Below are positions 53,963 to 64,000 of a DNA stretch of 64,000 nucleotides, one piece after another. The position numbers were made by a program, and so were the translations under genes. The notes under the pieces are model-generated. The model was not told the origin of the DNA. It saw only the letters and a program-made list of their open reading frames with translations, and searched no databases. Position 1 is the first letter of the stretch. Each line of letters starts with the position of its first letter. The stretch is from Saxidomus purpurata (lineage: Eukaryota; Mollusca; Bivalvia; Venerida; Veneridae): contig JAFMSR010000016.1 of NCBI GenBank assembly GCA_022818135.1, positions 4,063,721 to 4,127,720 of the forward strand, given 5' to 3'.

Positions 53963-54715
53963 GGATCTACGACCATTCGTCGAAAGACACTTGAAAGAAT
54001 ACGACAATTAAAAGAATAGACATGTTGTCGAATAGGCAATTGATAGAGTACGACACAAGGTCGAAAAATATTTTAACCTGCGACACTTGTCCGAATAATG
54101 ATGTGTATTTTATTTCGACTAAGTGTCGCAGCAGATTATTATCCTTTTGTTATGATTGATCGGTGGTCTATTTGATTTCCTTTTTACCTCTTAAAATATG
54201 TTCGCGCGATTTGACCATTTAATCTTTCATAAACTAGTCACATTTTATGCACGATTTCTATGGTGAGTATGAAAGTTATGCACGAGTATGAAAAATGAGT
54301 GAACTGTTGTTGATTTCTTTTTATGCAATAAAATTATTAAACTTGAAGGGTGTGGCGTATAACTTCAAATACTAGTAGTGAACTATCATAAACTTTGGTG
54401 TTGAGACGATTTTGAGAAAAAGTGCATGTGACCTACAGTGTGACTGTTGATTGATTAAAATAAATTTGATTAAATTTTGATTTTGTAATGAATCAAGTTC
54501 AACGTCTAGAGTACTTCCGGTATACATTTTATTACCGCTTACTTTCGTTTTCAATTCTCAGAGTTTTCGACCATTCGTCGAAAGTTTTCGACAATATTCG
54601 ACAGTAAAACATTTCTATCAATTGTTCTTTCTTTAACATGTCGCATTCTACCACCTGTCCTTTCTGTTTAATGTCGTATTCTATCGAGTGTCTTTCGGCG
54701 AATTGTCGTGCACCG
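53963..54715. mobile_element. 753-bp terminal-inverted-repeat element (MITE, Mutator-like TSD)
   Basis: The left end ggatctacgaccattcgtcg continues aaagacacttgaaagaatac. The right end read on the other strand is cggtgcacgacaattcgccg, then aaagacactcgatagaatac, so the inverted repeats are long (about 80-100 bp, diverged). Flanked by the 9-bp duplication ACTATTATG (53954-53962 and 54716-54724). A 9-bp duplication with long TIRs is typical of Mutator-like elements. Interior holds no transposase, only short ORFs. It sits at the internal/3' LTR junction of the retrotransposon. Confidence 0.85.
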
Positions 54716-54717
54716 AC

Positions 54718-57513
54718 TATTATGATGTGAATTTTGGAGCCAAATTGTTAAAATTAAAATTTGATTATTGTTTAACAAATATGTTGATTTTGGTATCAAA
54801 ATGTTCAGAATTTACAGTAGATTTTCTATGTAGTAATTTAGGATTTGTTTTATGCAATTTAAATCAATATTTAAAGAAAATTAATTTATTCAAACTTGTA
54901 ATTTTTGCTAAATGTCAAATCTTTTAAGATGTTGTTAAGTAACTCAAAGCCATAATACCATTTCTGCTTAAGGAAACAGTTTAATTGTCCGGGTATTAAT
55001 TATGAAGCCTTTGTATTTACATCACTGATTGGCCATCACATTCTCAAACAATGACTTTACTAGCTCAAGGCTTATCCAGGCTGCCATGTAATCACTTTGA
55101 AGTTAAATCTTTTATTTTGTTTGATTTGTTGTTAAATTTTTATTGTTAAATGAGTCAATAACTTCCTAAGTGACAGATCTAATCTGAGTAATCTCACAGA
55201 AATATGGGTATATAAACCTTGAAATTTTATAGATTCACAAAAATAGTTCACAGTTTATATTTCGACCAAATTATATTTAGAATAACAAGGACCAAAGATA
55301 TAACACAAAAAACCGTAAGAAAAAAGCTTTATTTAAACAAAATCGGCAAAAAATCCTTTTTCTCTATGTAAATATATAAAAAAACACATGTATAGAATAA
55401 TTACTACAAATACCTACCACGTGACAAACCCGGTATAAAGCCGACATCTTGACATGTGACGGAAGCTCAGTAGATTAGATAGTTATTAGTCATTTTATAG
55501 AAATATGTGAAATTAACAAATTTTTACTTTTCAGCGGTTCTAGTGTCTGAGTAAGAAATTTGATACCTACATAAGAAAAATAGTGTCTGTGGCGACATAC
55601 CATTATAACCCACGCATATACAAACCCCTGGTGATTACAAAAACAAACATACAACTAATAAATGTCCAAAATAATCACCAGGACAAGACTGGAAAAACGT
55701 AGAAAATAAAATAATCACAATTAATGACAAGAAAATGCATACTTAATGCCCTTATAAAAAGTCATAACTAACCAAAAACAGTGATTGATCCTATAACTAG
55801 ATACCCCAGACATTGCAGAAAATGCATAAAACACTACTTATTTCCTAAATGGAAGCAGTAATCTACTGTCAAAAAAAGCCGGATCCAAAAAAGCCAAACG
55901 CGCACCTGTTATAACTCCATCCGGTTCATGCGCACTAAAAGTCGCAGTAGGTCACCCAAAACCAACAAGTAGGTCAGGTCAAGTAGTACGAACAGCAATG
56001 TTAATCTTAAAAAGCATATCTAACTTTCGCAATTATATTTTCGAACCAATAAAGATGTGAATATAAGATCAAAACTACATTAAGAACAATCTTACTCAGG
56101 CACGAAAAACCCAATCACTCACAACAAAGAAGATGTGAAAAAGTACTGGTTAGTCAACCAGGATCAGGAATAGTAGTTCACCAGCATCTGTCCGAGGACC
56201 GAATCGCCGATCATGCAAATCATGATCACACTTACTTCTTTTATTATTTATAAGTAAAAAATAAAACAGATTAACAGATTAAAAATTAAAATTTCCTTCT
56301 GAAACAATTAAAAAGAATTTCTCACCAAAATTCCACAAAATTTTAATAAAATTTCTATTCTACGAACTCATGATCTACAGCAACATTCATATATTTAAAA
56401 GACAAATTTTGGCATTTTATCTAATTTATGATACAAAAGATTCAAATAATTACATTAATGACTGTGCTTTTTCAACAGTAGTAGACCGAACTGGCGGCCA
56501 TTAGCACCCTGCGATTGGTTAATCATTTTTGTCTCTCCTGGCTCCGATTTTTGCTTCTAGCTCCGGTAGTAAACAACCAACTAGTACAAGTCTCTTTATA
56601 ATTTTCTATTGTACACCATTATAATTAAAAGAAGTAAAGTTAACAAGTAGCCTGTGCGGTTGCTGGCTTATTTGGGTTTTAAGGGGTTTTATATTTTCAA
56701 AATTTCAGAGTAGAAACATAAGTCAAACTTTCATGCATACTTTTAACTTGTTCAAATAAGTAAAACCATCTTTTCGGACAACATTTTATTCTATCACTCA
56801 GGACAATTAAATTTTTTATCATCACAAAAAGCTAAGCAAAAATAAAAATAGGACAACACTTTATTAAAGGGGATTTTTACTTTACAAAACAAACACATAT
56901 AACATCTAGTATCAAAATTTTCTAAAAACTGTTAGGCTACCACGATCCAGACATACAAACTAGGTCAATCACACTTAGATCCATTGGTCGTCGTGATTGG
57001 CCTACTATTTGGTAACCAATCAAAACAACCTTTGGCTATACGGCTGGAAATTGCAGTCAGGTAAATTTCTCCTATTTTCTGGCTTCAAAATTTTATTTTT
57101 TAGGCATGACGGGAGACATGCCGGGGTCTCATCCAAATATCAAGCTAACATAAGTGCTCTTTTGGACGGACCTTCATAAAATTCTCATCAAATCAAATCA
57201 AATCAAAGATTCACAAAAAATTAATTAATGAATATTCAGAAATACTTAAATTATCTTACTTACTCTGTGTTTTAAAACTTTGTGTACTAAGTGAAAAACT
57301 GGACAATTTCTAATTCTTTGTGACTCTTAAAAATATATGGACTTTGTGTAAATCTATGTGATATTCTAAGTGAACTGTTATTTAAATGAAATAAAGGATT
57401 GTCATTATTTGCCTGAGTGTCTTACTTGGAACTTTATCGAAAAAGACTCTACCACTTGATATTTATTCGAAATTCCCCGAAGCTTAAAACATTAAGAACA
57501 ACGCTTCTTAATA
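54718..57513 (+). repeat. 3' LTR, interrupted by a 1963-bp insertion
   Basis: 54718-55243 matches 52063-52586 and 57207-57513 matches 52574-52875. It ends TTAATA then TCTA. TATA box at 55209-55216. Differences from the 5' LTR are a few substitutions and 1-base indels, more in the last 100 bp. Confidence 0.9.
55244..57206 (+). mobile_element. Retroposon-like insertion in the 3' LTR (13-bp TSD, (AATCA)n tail)
   Basis: Flanked by the perfect 13-bp duplication agattcacaaaaa (55231-55243 and 57207-57219). The right end is tcatcaaatcaaatcaaatcaa, a short tandem tail as left by target-primed reverse transcription of LINE/SINE-type elements. The interior (AT-rich, 1.96 kb) has no RT domain I can recognise. 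The 60-residue frame at 56997-57179 ends shortly before the tail but matches nothing I know. It may be a 5'-truncated LINE 3' end, a large SINE, or retroposed RNA. Confidence 0.75.
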
Positions 57514-57523
57514 TCTACACCAC
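57514..57523 (-). repeat. Remainder of the SINE split by the LTR element
   Basis: tctacaccac resumes the sequence broken at 52062 (compare tctacgccac at about 62493-62502). Confidence 0.55.
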
Positions 57524-60500
57524 ATGTACGCTAATGATTTACTGCAGCATGATGAAGGTTCAATGTATAACAGAATGCCAACACAGTTTTTGCTCGTATG
57601 TTACAGTAATACTTTCAACCTTACTAGCTTACAAACTTCTGTTTAGCATTTTAACACGACATTTTCTTGAACCGTTCAGCGGTATAAAATTTGTCATTTA
57701 ACGAAAATGATAAATTTTTATTTATGATATTAAGCTTTTAATTATACAAATATTTGTTCAGTGACCAGGGGGCACTGGCTTATGGAGATTAAACAGAAAC
57801 TGCGATCATCACTTTTTGTTTACATTTCCTCCTTTGTTACCCCATTTGACCAGGTAAGTCGTGTTATTCAAACACTTCCCTAATCAGAAATTGCGATAAA
57901 AACTTATTGTCGCGGTACGAATGCACAGGTAACCATGACAATGGAAGAAAAGTTTAAACCTTTCAATAAATAGTTTGAGTCACTATGTCTTAATTTTCCC
58001 AAATCATCTTCATTTACCAAAGACGACTCTTAACAATGGAGAAAACATAATATTATTTTCAAATGCTAACAAAGGCTCTCTTATACGTCAACGAAAACAA
58101 TGTACATTTGCAACGGGAAATCGGGATTTTAAGAATAGGAGTGTCACATGTACAGTGACAATGGTACACTAATTAGGGCAGAAAATTAACAATATGTCAG
58201 ATTCAGGTTTTCGTGCCTAGTGTATTTAAGCAACTTCATTCATTGAAACATGTAACAGTAACCTCTATACCACTCCCTATCTATTATGATAATTCAATAC
58301 TCTACTGCAGCTTTCAGTCTAAAAGAGTACTGTATGATAATCAACCTTTCCATTGTGCTACCAACCAACGTGGTTCCATATTTGTGACTATGAGGAAATG
58401 CACGGATCTTTATCAAACTTTGCAGCCGTGCAGTCTGATCGGGGCTCACACTGTCTGTTTATCTGTCTGACTTTGAGTGATTATAGCAATTGCATCAAAA
58501 TTTATTATTGTTTATTCCGCAGGGATCAAAATAAGCCAAGGCATCTTTTTTTTGACGACTGTAAATCCCTGGCGCAGCTATGCTTATTTGAAAATAAAAT
58601 TTTATTTTTCTAAGCAAAAATAATCCAAACAGACAAACGAGATTGAGAAAGCTGTTAAAAATTTGAGTATAACTTCATTTTAACGTGTATGTTTTTAAAA
58701 TGTAAGTACAATGTAAGCCTAACAATATTAAGAAAATCATCTACAGTTGGTCTGGAGTTTTAAATGTTTCAAACAATCTGATAAAATTGAATGAAAAGTA
58801 TTGAATTTCCACGATGCTCATCATTAAGCCTAATACCCCCTGATCCAAGAAAATATCTCTTGTAAAAGAAGAATCTTTGATGTTGTATTCATTACTAGCC
58901 CATAAATTTATTGCCGAGCGATCTTTTAGAAGAGGAGAGCCTAAATTTTAATTCCTTCAGATCAAATAACCTTGCCTTCCAGCTCACAAAGTATCCCCCC
59001 TGTTATAAATCCACTTGATTGATAAAACAAATTGATGTTATGGGATAACCAGGGCCCCAAGATCCCTTTCAAAGTCAAGCCCCATGGGATCTTGTCCAGC
59101 TAAAGTATTGAATGGCCGTGTACTTAGTTATTAACCCAGTAGCAGTTGGTCAAGCTGAAGGAATCAGCTGAGAGAACAATCAAGACAAAACAAGGAGTGG
59201 TGCTGGGCTGATTTACTGCCAAATAGACTTGCTGTTGTATCTACTGGTAAAAAAATAAAATAAACAGAGGAATGAGCCATTAGTTTATATTACGTTTTAC
59301 GCAGCTATTCAGACAACAAACTTGTTAATAATTTTTCAAATATTTATTTGTAAATATATAGACTTGATTTTTACCTTGTGCAATTACATTCAAGCTAATT
59401 TTAATCATATTTAATTTCATGTTCTTTATTTCATTTTGAGAAGGATTTACCATAAATATTCACTTTGGATCATCTCATGTCCATTTATCTATTCTTTTTA
59501 TCTCATAAATCACTAAACTCAAGTATTAAGTGCTGGAAATTATTTTGTCCAATCGCAGTGCAGTATCGGCTGCAATAACTTGGGTAAATAAATAACTATA
59601 ATATACCCAGTCAGTCAATAAGGTGAACAATGCTGATTTACAAAAAATAGTCATTGAATCTATGTTTTGTCAAATTAGACTGCAGTATTAATTGGCTGCA
59701 CTTTAACTTAAGTAAATCAAATTATTATATACTGAGTCAGTAAATATGCGAATAGTGCTGATTTACAAAAAATATTATCAAACCAAGAGATGTAACTTCA
59801 GTTTAGCAATGTGGAATCAATGTTTGAGTTTATAAAATCTGAGTCTGGCTTGTATATAAGTAACTTAAGCATCTTTTGTTACACATGTCTACAACAGTGC
59901 AACCTAGCACAGAAAGATTCCATTCATCAGCTCCAAGTTTTCTCTCACTTTCTGCTCTGAATCACTGATCGCGAAAAAAATACTCGAGCAAAGCGACCTC
60001 ATGAGCCAGTCTATAACAATCTCTGGTTTTTTAATCTCTACTCCACAGGTGGGGGGACAGTGTGGTTTGTGGTTTATGCTCTACCATGCTTTTTCAAGGT
60101 CACTAGGTCAAGGTGTCACATTAGCTCATTCATATGTCATCTGGCAAAACGTTCATTCATAATTTTTAACTCCATTCATAAATTTATTTACAGCTACTAT
60201 TTATGAGTCAACAGAATGCAACGGTATTCTTTGAACCGCATTCATTCAGTAAAACGGGATTATGAAATCATTCGTGATCGTATGATATTATACCAGATAT
60301 TTTATTCAGAACACAGTCATATATCCTCCTAATCTAAATACCGTTATAGCGTTATTGCGCTGTGACATCGGGGAGAGTTCAATAATCTCGACTTTTTACT
60401 GGTAATCTTTTTTTTTGTAAAACACCTCACACTGTTACCAAGGCTGTCATTAAATTTGCATATCAGTTGTACACCCAGATATAAATACCCATGAATGAAA

Positions 60501-61060
60501 GATTAAAGTTGTATTTAGCAAGATTTCTATTAAAACGTTCGTTAATTTACATAACTGTACGGCAAGCAGGTTTTTTTTTGTTTGATCTCAATTTGATGAA
60601 CATTAAGCTGGCTGTTATTTGTTCGAACTAGAGCTATCACTGGTGGCGATTTCCCCCCCAGCTTAAACGCTTGACTTTTAAAATTGGATGAGGTGCTAAC
60701 CTTTCCTTTCACAAAATTGTTTGGCAACGGTATACAGTTTTGTTTTCAGCAAAATCAGCATTCTAGAACCACTACATGCATAGTATTAGTGCAGACCACT
60801 GAATCAAAGGTACATTAACAGGCAGTCATTAACCTTCAAGTTTTAACAAAGATAAAAAAATTTTGAACCCTTACCCACTTACTTTTTAAAATACGCTTGT
60901 CTTTTATTTCAGACAGTACCATTTATGGCTCATTGGAAAGGTTACTGAAAATTGACTGACAGAATGGAAAGCAGTGCAGATCATGATCAGACTGTACTGG
61001 TTAGGTAGACTAGTCATGGTCTACACTGGTTGCAAATGCAGACTCACTTACCATCTGGAC
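57524..61060. other. Gene-free AT-rich stretch
   Basis: Short ORFs only, including frames of 94, 85 and 86 residues with no motif I recognise. A gatcatgatc-family fragment lies at about 60970-61035 (gtgcagatcatgatcagact ... atggtctacactggt). Nothing else identified. Confidence 0.5.
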
Positions 61061-61069
61061 GATAAACCT

Positions 61070-61249
61070 TTAAAGTCCCAGGAGCACAATTACAAGTAGC
61101 TCTTATTTTACCAAGAAAGATGTCTTACTGGCGGAAATTACCTACTTTTTTACTAAAAACATTCATCACTTAATTTGTTTTGTAAATTGGCAAGTAGATG
61201 TTAGAAATATAACTATATCAGTAATTTCAAAGTGATCCTGGGACTTTAA
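61070..61249 (-). mobile_element. MITE with TTAA ends (copy 2, 180 bp)
   Basis: TTAA|AGTCCCAGGAGCAC at the left and GTGATCCTGGGACT|TTAA at the right are a 14-bp near-perfect inverted pair. The interior is the reverse complement of parts of the 42535-42874 element. TTAA duplication suggests piggyBac/Kolobok-type mobilisation. Confidence 0.75.
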
Positions 61250-61650
61250 CTATGGAAATATATTTCCAAGTGATCCTGGACTTTAACAAAAGAAATATAT
61301 TTCCAAGTGATCCTGGGACTTTAACTATGGAAATATATTTCAAAGTGATCCTGGACTTTAACAAAAGAAATATATTTCAAAGTGATCCTGGACTTTAACA
61401 AAAGAAATATATTTCAAAGTGATCCTGGGACTTTAACTATGGAAATATATTTCAAAGTGATCCTGGGTCTTTAACTATGGAAATATATTTCAAAGTGATC
61501 CTGGGTCTTTAACTATGGAAATATATTTCAAAGTGATCCTGGGACTTTAACTATGGAAATATATTTCAAAGTGATCCTGGGTCTTTAACTATGGAAATAT
61601 ATTTCAAAGTGATCCTGGGACTTTTAACTATAGAAATATACCTATCTAAA
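61223..61650. repeat. Tandem array of the MITE right terminus (37-39 bp, 11 copies)
   Basis: Units tttcaaagtgatcctgggac + tttaactatggaaatata and a variant with ctttaacaaaagaaatata. The first copy is the right end of the MITE at 61070-61249; the rest extend beyond it. Eleven gatcctgg cores at roughly 38-bp spacing. Confidence 0.92.
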
Positions 61651-62084
61651 CTGGGAATTTTTTCATTGTCCAGTATTTTCTGCTTTCGCTGCATGTTATA
61701 CAATATGTTCAGTGCATGTCACATATCATTTACAATATTTACAAAGATACAATTTATTCTTAAATGTTTCATTCATTCAACTGTGAAGTTCTGTACTCAT
61801 GAATGAAATATGAACTGGTTAAAACTGTCTATTCTCAGTGCATAACAAAGGATCAAAATATTAAATATGAATATAGGTTCCCAATTATAGTTATAGGCTG
61901 CATCAGGCAAAAACATAACAACGCTGTTTTCCGGGTTAATATTGTTGTTAGAAATTCATAATTACACTCCCAGGACGGTCATACTGTATTCTATTGGACT
62001 GCAAATGAACACTCCTAACAGAGGACCTTGAAATGAATGTTAAAAATTCTAATGGCATATATTTGCTCTTGAAGTTCATTCAAC

Positions 62085-62200
62085 GTTCAACTGAGACCAG
62101 TCAAAAATCTCTTACATCTGATTGGCTAAAAGTAATCTTTAATTAAAATTTGACCAATCAATGACCAGGAAACTTAGACGGGTATCTGAAAAGATATTAA
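62085..62200. repeat. Foldback MITE-like element with CCAAT-bearing arms (copy 2)
   Basis: gagaccagtcaaaaatctct, tacatctgattggctaaa ... gaccaatcaatgaccaggaa pair as inverted arms. Homologous to 25376-25492. Confidence 0.65.
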
Positions 62201-62369
62201 ACCTGGTATAAACTACAGGTTCATTTAGGGATGGACAATTGAACCCTTCAAACATCCATAATATGGTACTGGAAAATACTTCAAAACTTTCCACAGATAA
62301 ACTTCAAAGCTACTTAGTTTAGTTAATACTAATTCACTTTAATTCAATTGTGAAGAAATCTTGAAGCTT

Positions 62370-62512
62370 ATGAGTCACTTTCGAGTCCGCTTCCTGGAAA
62401 AACCAGAACTGGTGTATTATGAGTAAGTACGATATGACTTAAATGGTGCTCGAACTTGCAACCTCCGCCATGAACAGCAGACACCTGTAACCTCTACGCC
62501 ACCACTCCCCTC
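62370..62512 (-). repeat. tRNA-derived SINE
   Basis: On the minus strand: gagtggtggcgtagaggtta (A-box-like), then ggttgcaagttcgagcacc (B-box-like), then a body ending near ccagttctggtttttccagg. Same family as the SINE split at 52062/57514. Confidence 0.65.
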
Positions 62513-63798
62513 GCAGCTTAGTAACTTGGCCTTAAAATGAACCCACTTCTGCAGCCAGTAATGCATCATTTAACACAGGTTTGACTGTTTCACTAGTTTG
62601 CATGTTTCAGAGAAATACCATTTATTACAGCTGAACATGCAAGCTGTCACCTCAATTAAACATACCCTAATCGGACTGCTTAAAGAAGATAAAACTGATG
62701 ACTGCATCTTAAATTGACCATTTTAATATCAAATACACAAATATTTAAAACAACCACCTACTATAAGCAACAACTTTGGCTGCATCACTTGACAGGTCAC
62801 TTAAGACAGGTTTTACTGTAATACCATGGTATATAAGAGCCTTCATATGCAAGAAATATGAAATGAGATTTCGGTAATATGCATGTTTTTGGATGCTATG
62901 TATGTTGGCCAGGCTCCAGATGTGTAAGAAGATATATTACTCTTACGACTTGCCCAACTTCATTCATAAATGTCTGTTTATCTTATCATAACAACAGCAG
63001 TGGGTTGAGGCGAGGCGCCAAGTGGGATAACTGATCCGCCACAGCTGGCCATGCTATAATATAACATGATACCTTACACCTGGAACCTCTAATGCCACTT
63101 TGCTGTAGCTTATATAATGTACTTAAAGTAAAAACAATTCGCCAGTCACCATGTTTGCTGGTATGACTTTAGAATAATTAACCAAACTGACATATATACA
63201 TAATGTATCTCGGCTAAATGAAACATCAGCTTTGTGAAATATGTTCACTTATGCTGAGTTTGTTAATTTAGATGGATGCCCTTCTGGTCATTCATCTTTC
63301 TCTGATTCAGTCTTCTTATTCAGTTGTGCAATAAAGCTACATGACACCTGACCAGTGGTAATATTGTAAAAACTAATACATGGTCAAGGTACATAAGAAA
63401 AATGTTTCAATATATGGTCAAACTTGTCTGAAGCAGCCACAAGGGGAGGAACAAAAGAGCCATAGAGGTGGTTGTTAAACACAGGTGTATTTATACAAAA
63501 ATGGGATACTTCATAATTGGCTGTTTGAGACAGGGGGCTGTTTAACTGAGGTGGCCACTAAAAGGGTTCACTTGTTATTTATTTCAGTCTGTATTGTTAG
63601 GATAGGTTTCCACTTACAGTACAACCTTAGCGGTTGACTGTACATTCTATATCATGCATTTACAATTATGTTTTACTGAGCATGGAAAATGTTTGCGCCA
63701 CAGACAATTATGACCTTAATCAACTGACCTAACTTAAAAACACAGTTACGTTTGGGTGGGGAGACGGAAGGGGTTGTGCCATTCCAATGTTTTATTTA

Positions 63799-64000
63799 AC
63801 AAGAGGGCCAAGAGGCCCTGTATGCTATTATTCAAGCAACTGCCTGGTGGAAGATCACTATAATGTTATATACCAAATAAGCATAAAGCCTTGTAAAACA
63901 ATGACCCCCGGCAAGGCAATTTTGACCCCAGGGCATAATTTGAACAAACTTTAAAAGAGGTCTACTAGGCAATGCACAGCCAAAATCTAAGCTCTAGCCT
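63799..64000. repeat. Start of a bivalve-type interspersed repeat, cut by the window edge
   Basis: aacaagagggccaagaggcc + ctgtatgctatt, with the imperfect palindrome AGGGCCAAGAGGCCCT. I recognise this opening as very common in bivalve genomes (recalled). It continues past the window end. Confidence 0.6.

Larger units (their letters stand above)
52063..57513 (+). mobile_element. Compact gag-only LTR retrotransposon with two nested insertions
   Basis: Two direct repeats (52063-52875 and 54718-57513, the latter interrupted) begin TATTATGATG and end CTTCTTAATA, so the ends are inverted (TATTA/TAATA). The whole is flanked by TCTA on both sides (52059-52062, 57514-57517). A tRNA-primer-like TGGTGAAGAACTGCGGC (52879-52895) follows the 5' LTR and a purine-rich gacaagggaggaac (53942-53955) precedes the original 3' LTR start. 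The original internal region is only 1080 bp (52876-53955), nearly all one Gag-like ORF, with no protease, RT, RNase H or integrase. Without the insertions the element would be about 2.7 kb. The LTRs look about 97% identical by eye. It must rely on enzymes supplied in trans (inference). Closest known concept: TR-GAG/TRIM-type non-autonomous LTR elements. Confidence 0.88.

Noticed and set aside
56997..57179. 60-residue open frame before the (AATCA)n tail, possibly a LINE ORF end
   Set aside because: Too short, and no RT, endonuclease or zinc-knuckle motif can be recognised; kept only as part of the insertion description.

Overview
This is a eukaryotic, AT-rich, intron-containing and repeat-dense window, most likely from a bivalve mollusc. 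The inference rests on a single-copy-type ETS1/2 gene with an invertebrate exon layout, and on interspersed repeats I associate with bivalve genomes: a tgaccttgacctttgag / (ACGG)n repeat, foldback repeats with a gatcatgatc core, a 'gggccaagaggccc' repeat, and tRNA-derived SINEs. The species cannot be named from the sequence. Nothing is prokaryotic: there are no operons, CRISPR arrays or rRNA.

Region 1 (about 4.6-15 kb, minus strand) holds the one clear host gene, an ETS1/2-family transcription factor. Eight coding exons (14895-14538, 14155-14033, 10851-10651, 8358-8245, 7369-7295, 6901-6719, 6399-6115, 5675-5332) splice with GT-AG introns into a 560-residue protein. It carries an N-terminal exon with a PLNLS (CtBP-type) motif, the conserved MAPK-site segment, a Pointed/SAM domain, a low-complexity middle, an inhibitory-helix segment and a C-terminal ETS DNA-binding domain. 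All seven introns are phase 1.

Region 2 (about 15-52 kb) has no protein gene I can support. It is a mosaic of minisatellites (23, 32, 36/38, 17, 21, about 30 and about 37 bp units), two longer tandem arrays (about 160 bp units at 16 kb and 22-23 kb), foldback repeats, SINEs, and two extreme homopolymers: 866 bp of nearly pure G at 35 kb and about 290 bp of nearly pure T at 42 kb. Part of it could be 5' noncoding intron of the ETS gene.

Region 3 (51.97-57.52 kb) is the most unusual part: a nested stack of four transposable elements. A tRNA-type SINE was split by a compact LTR retrotransposon with about 815 bp LTRs (TATTA...TAATA ends, 4-bp TCTA target duplication, TATA box and poly(A) signal in the LTR, primer-binding-site and polypurine candidates). 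Its only gene is an intact 316-codon Gag-like ORF with two zinc-knuckle pairs flanking a coiled coil; there is no pol. A 753-bp terminal-inverted-repeat element with a 9-bp target duplication then landed exactly at the internal/3' LTR junction, and a 1963-bp retroposon-like segment with a 13-bp duplication and (AATCA)n tail landed about 30 bp downstream of the 3' LTR TATA box.

Region 4 (57.5-64 kb) is again gene-free. It contains a TTAA-flanked MITE whose right terminus has been amplified into an 11-copy tandem array, a foldback repeat, a SINE and the start of another bivalve-type repeat at the window edge.
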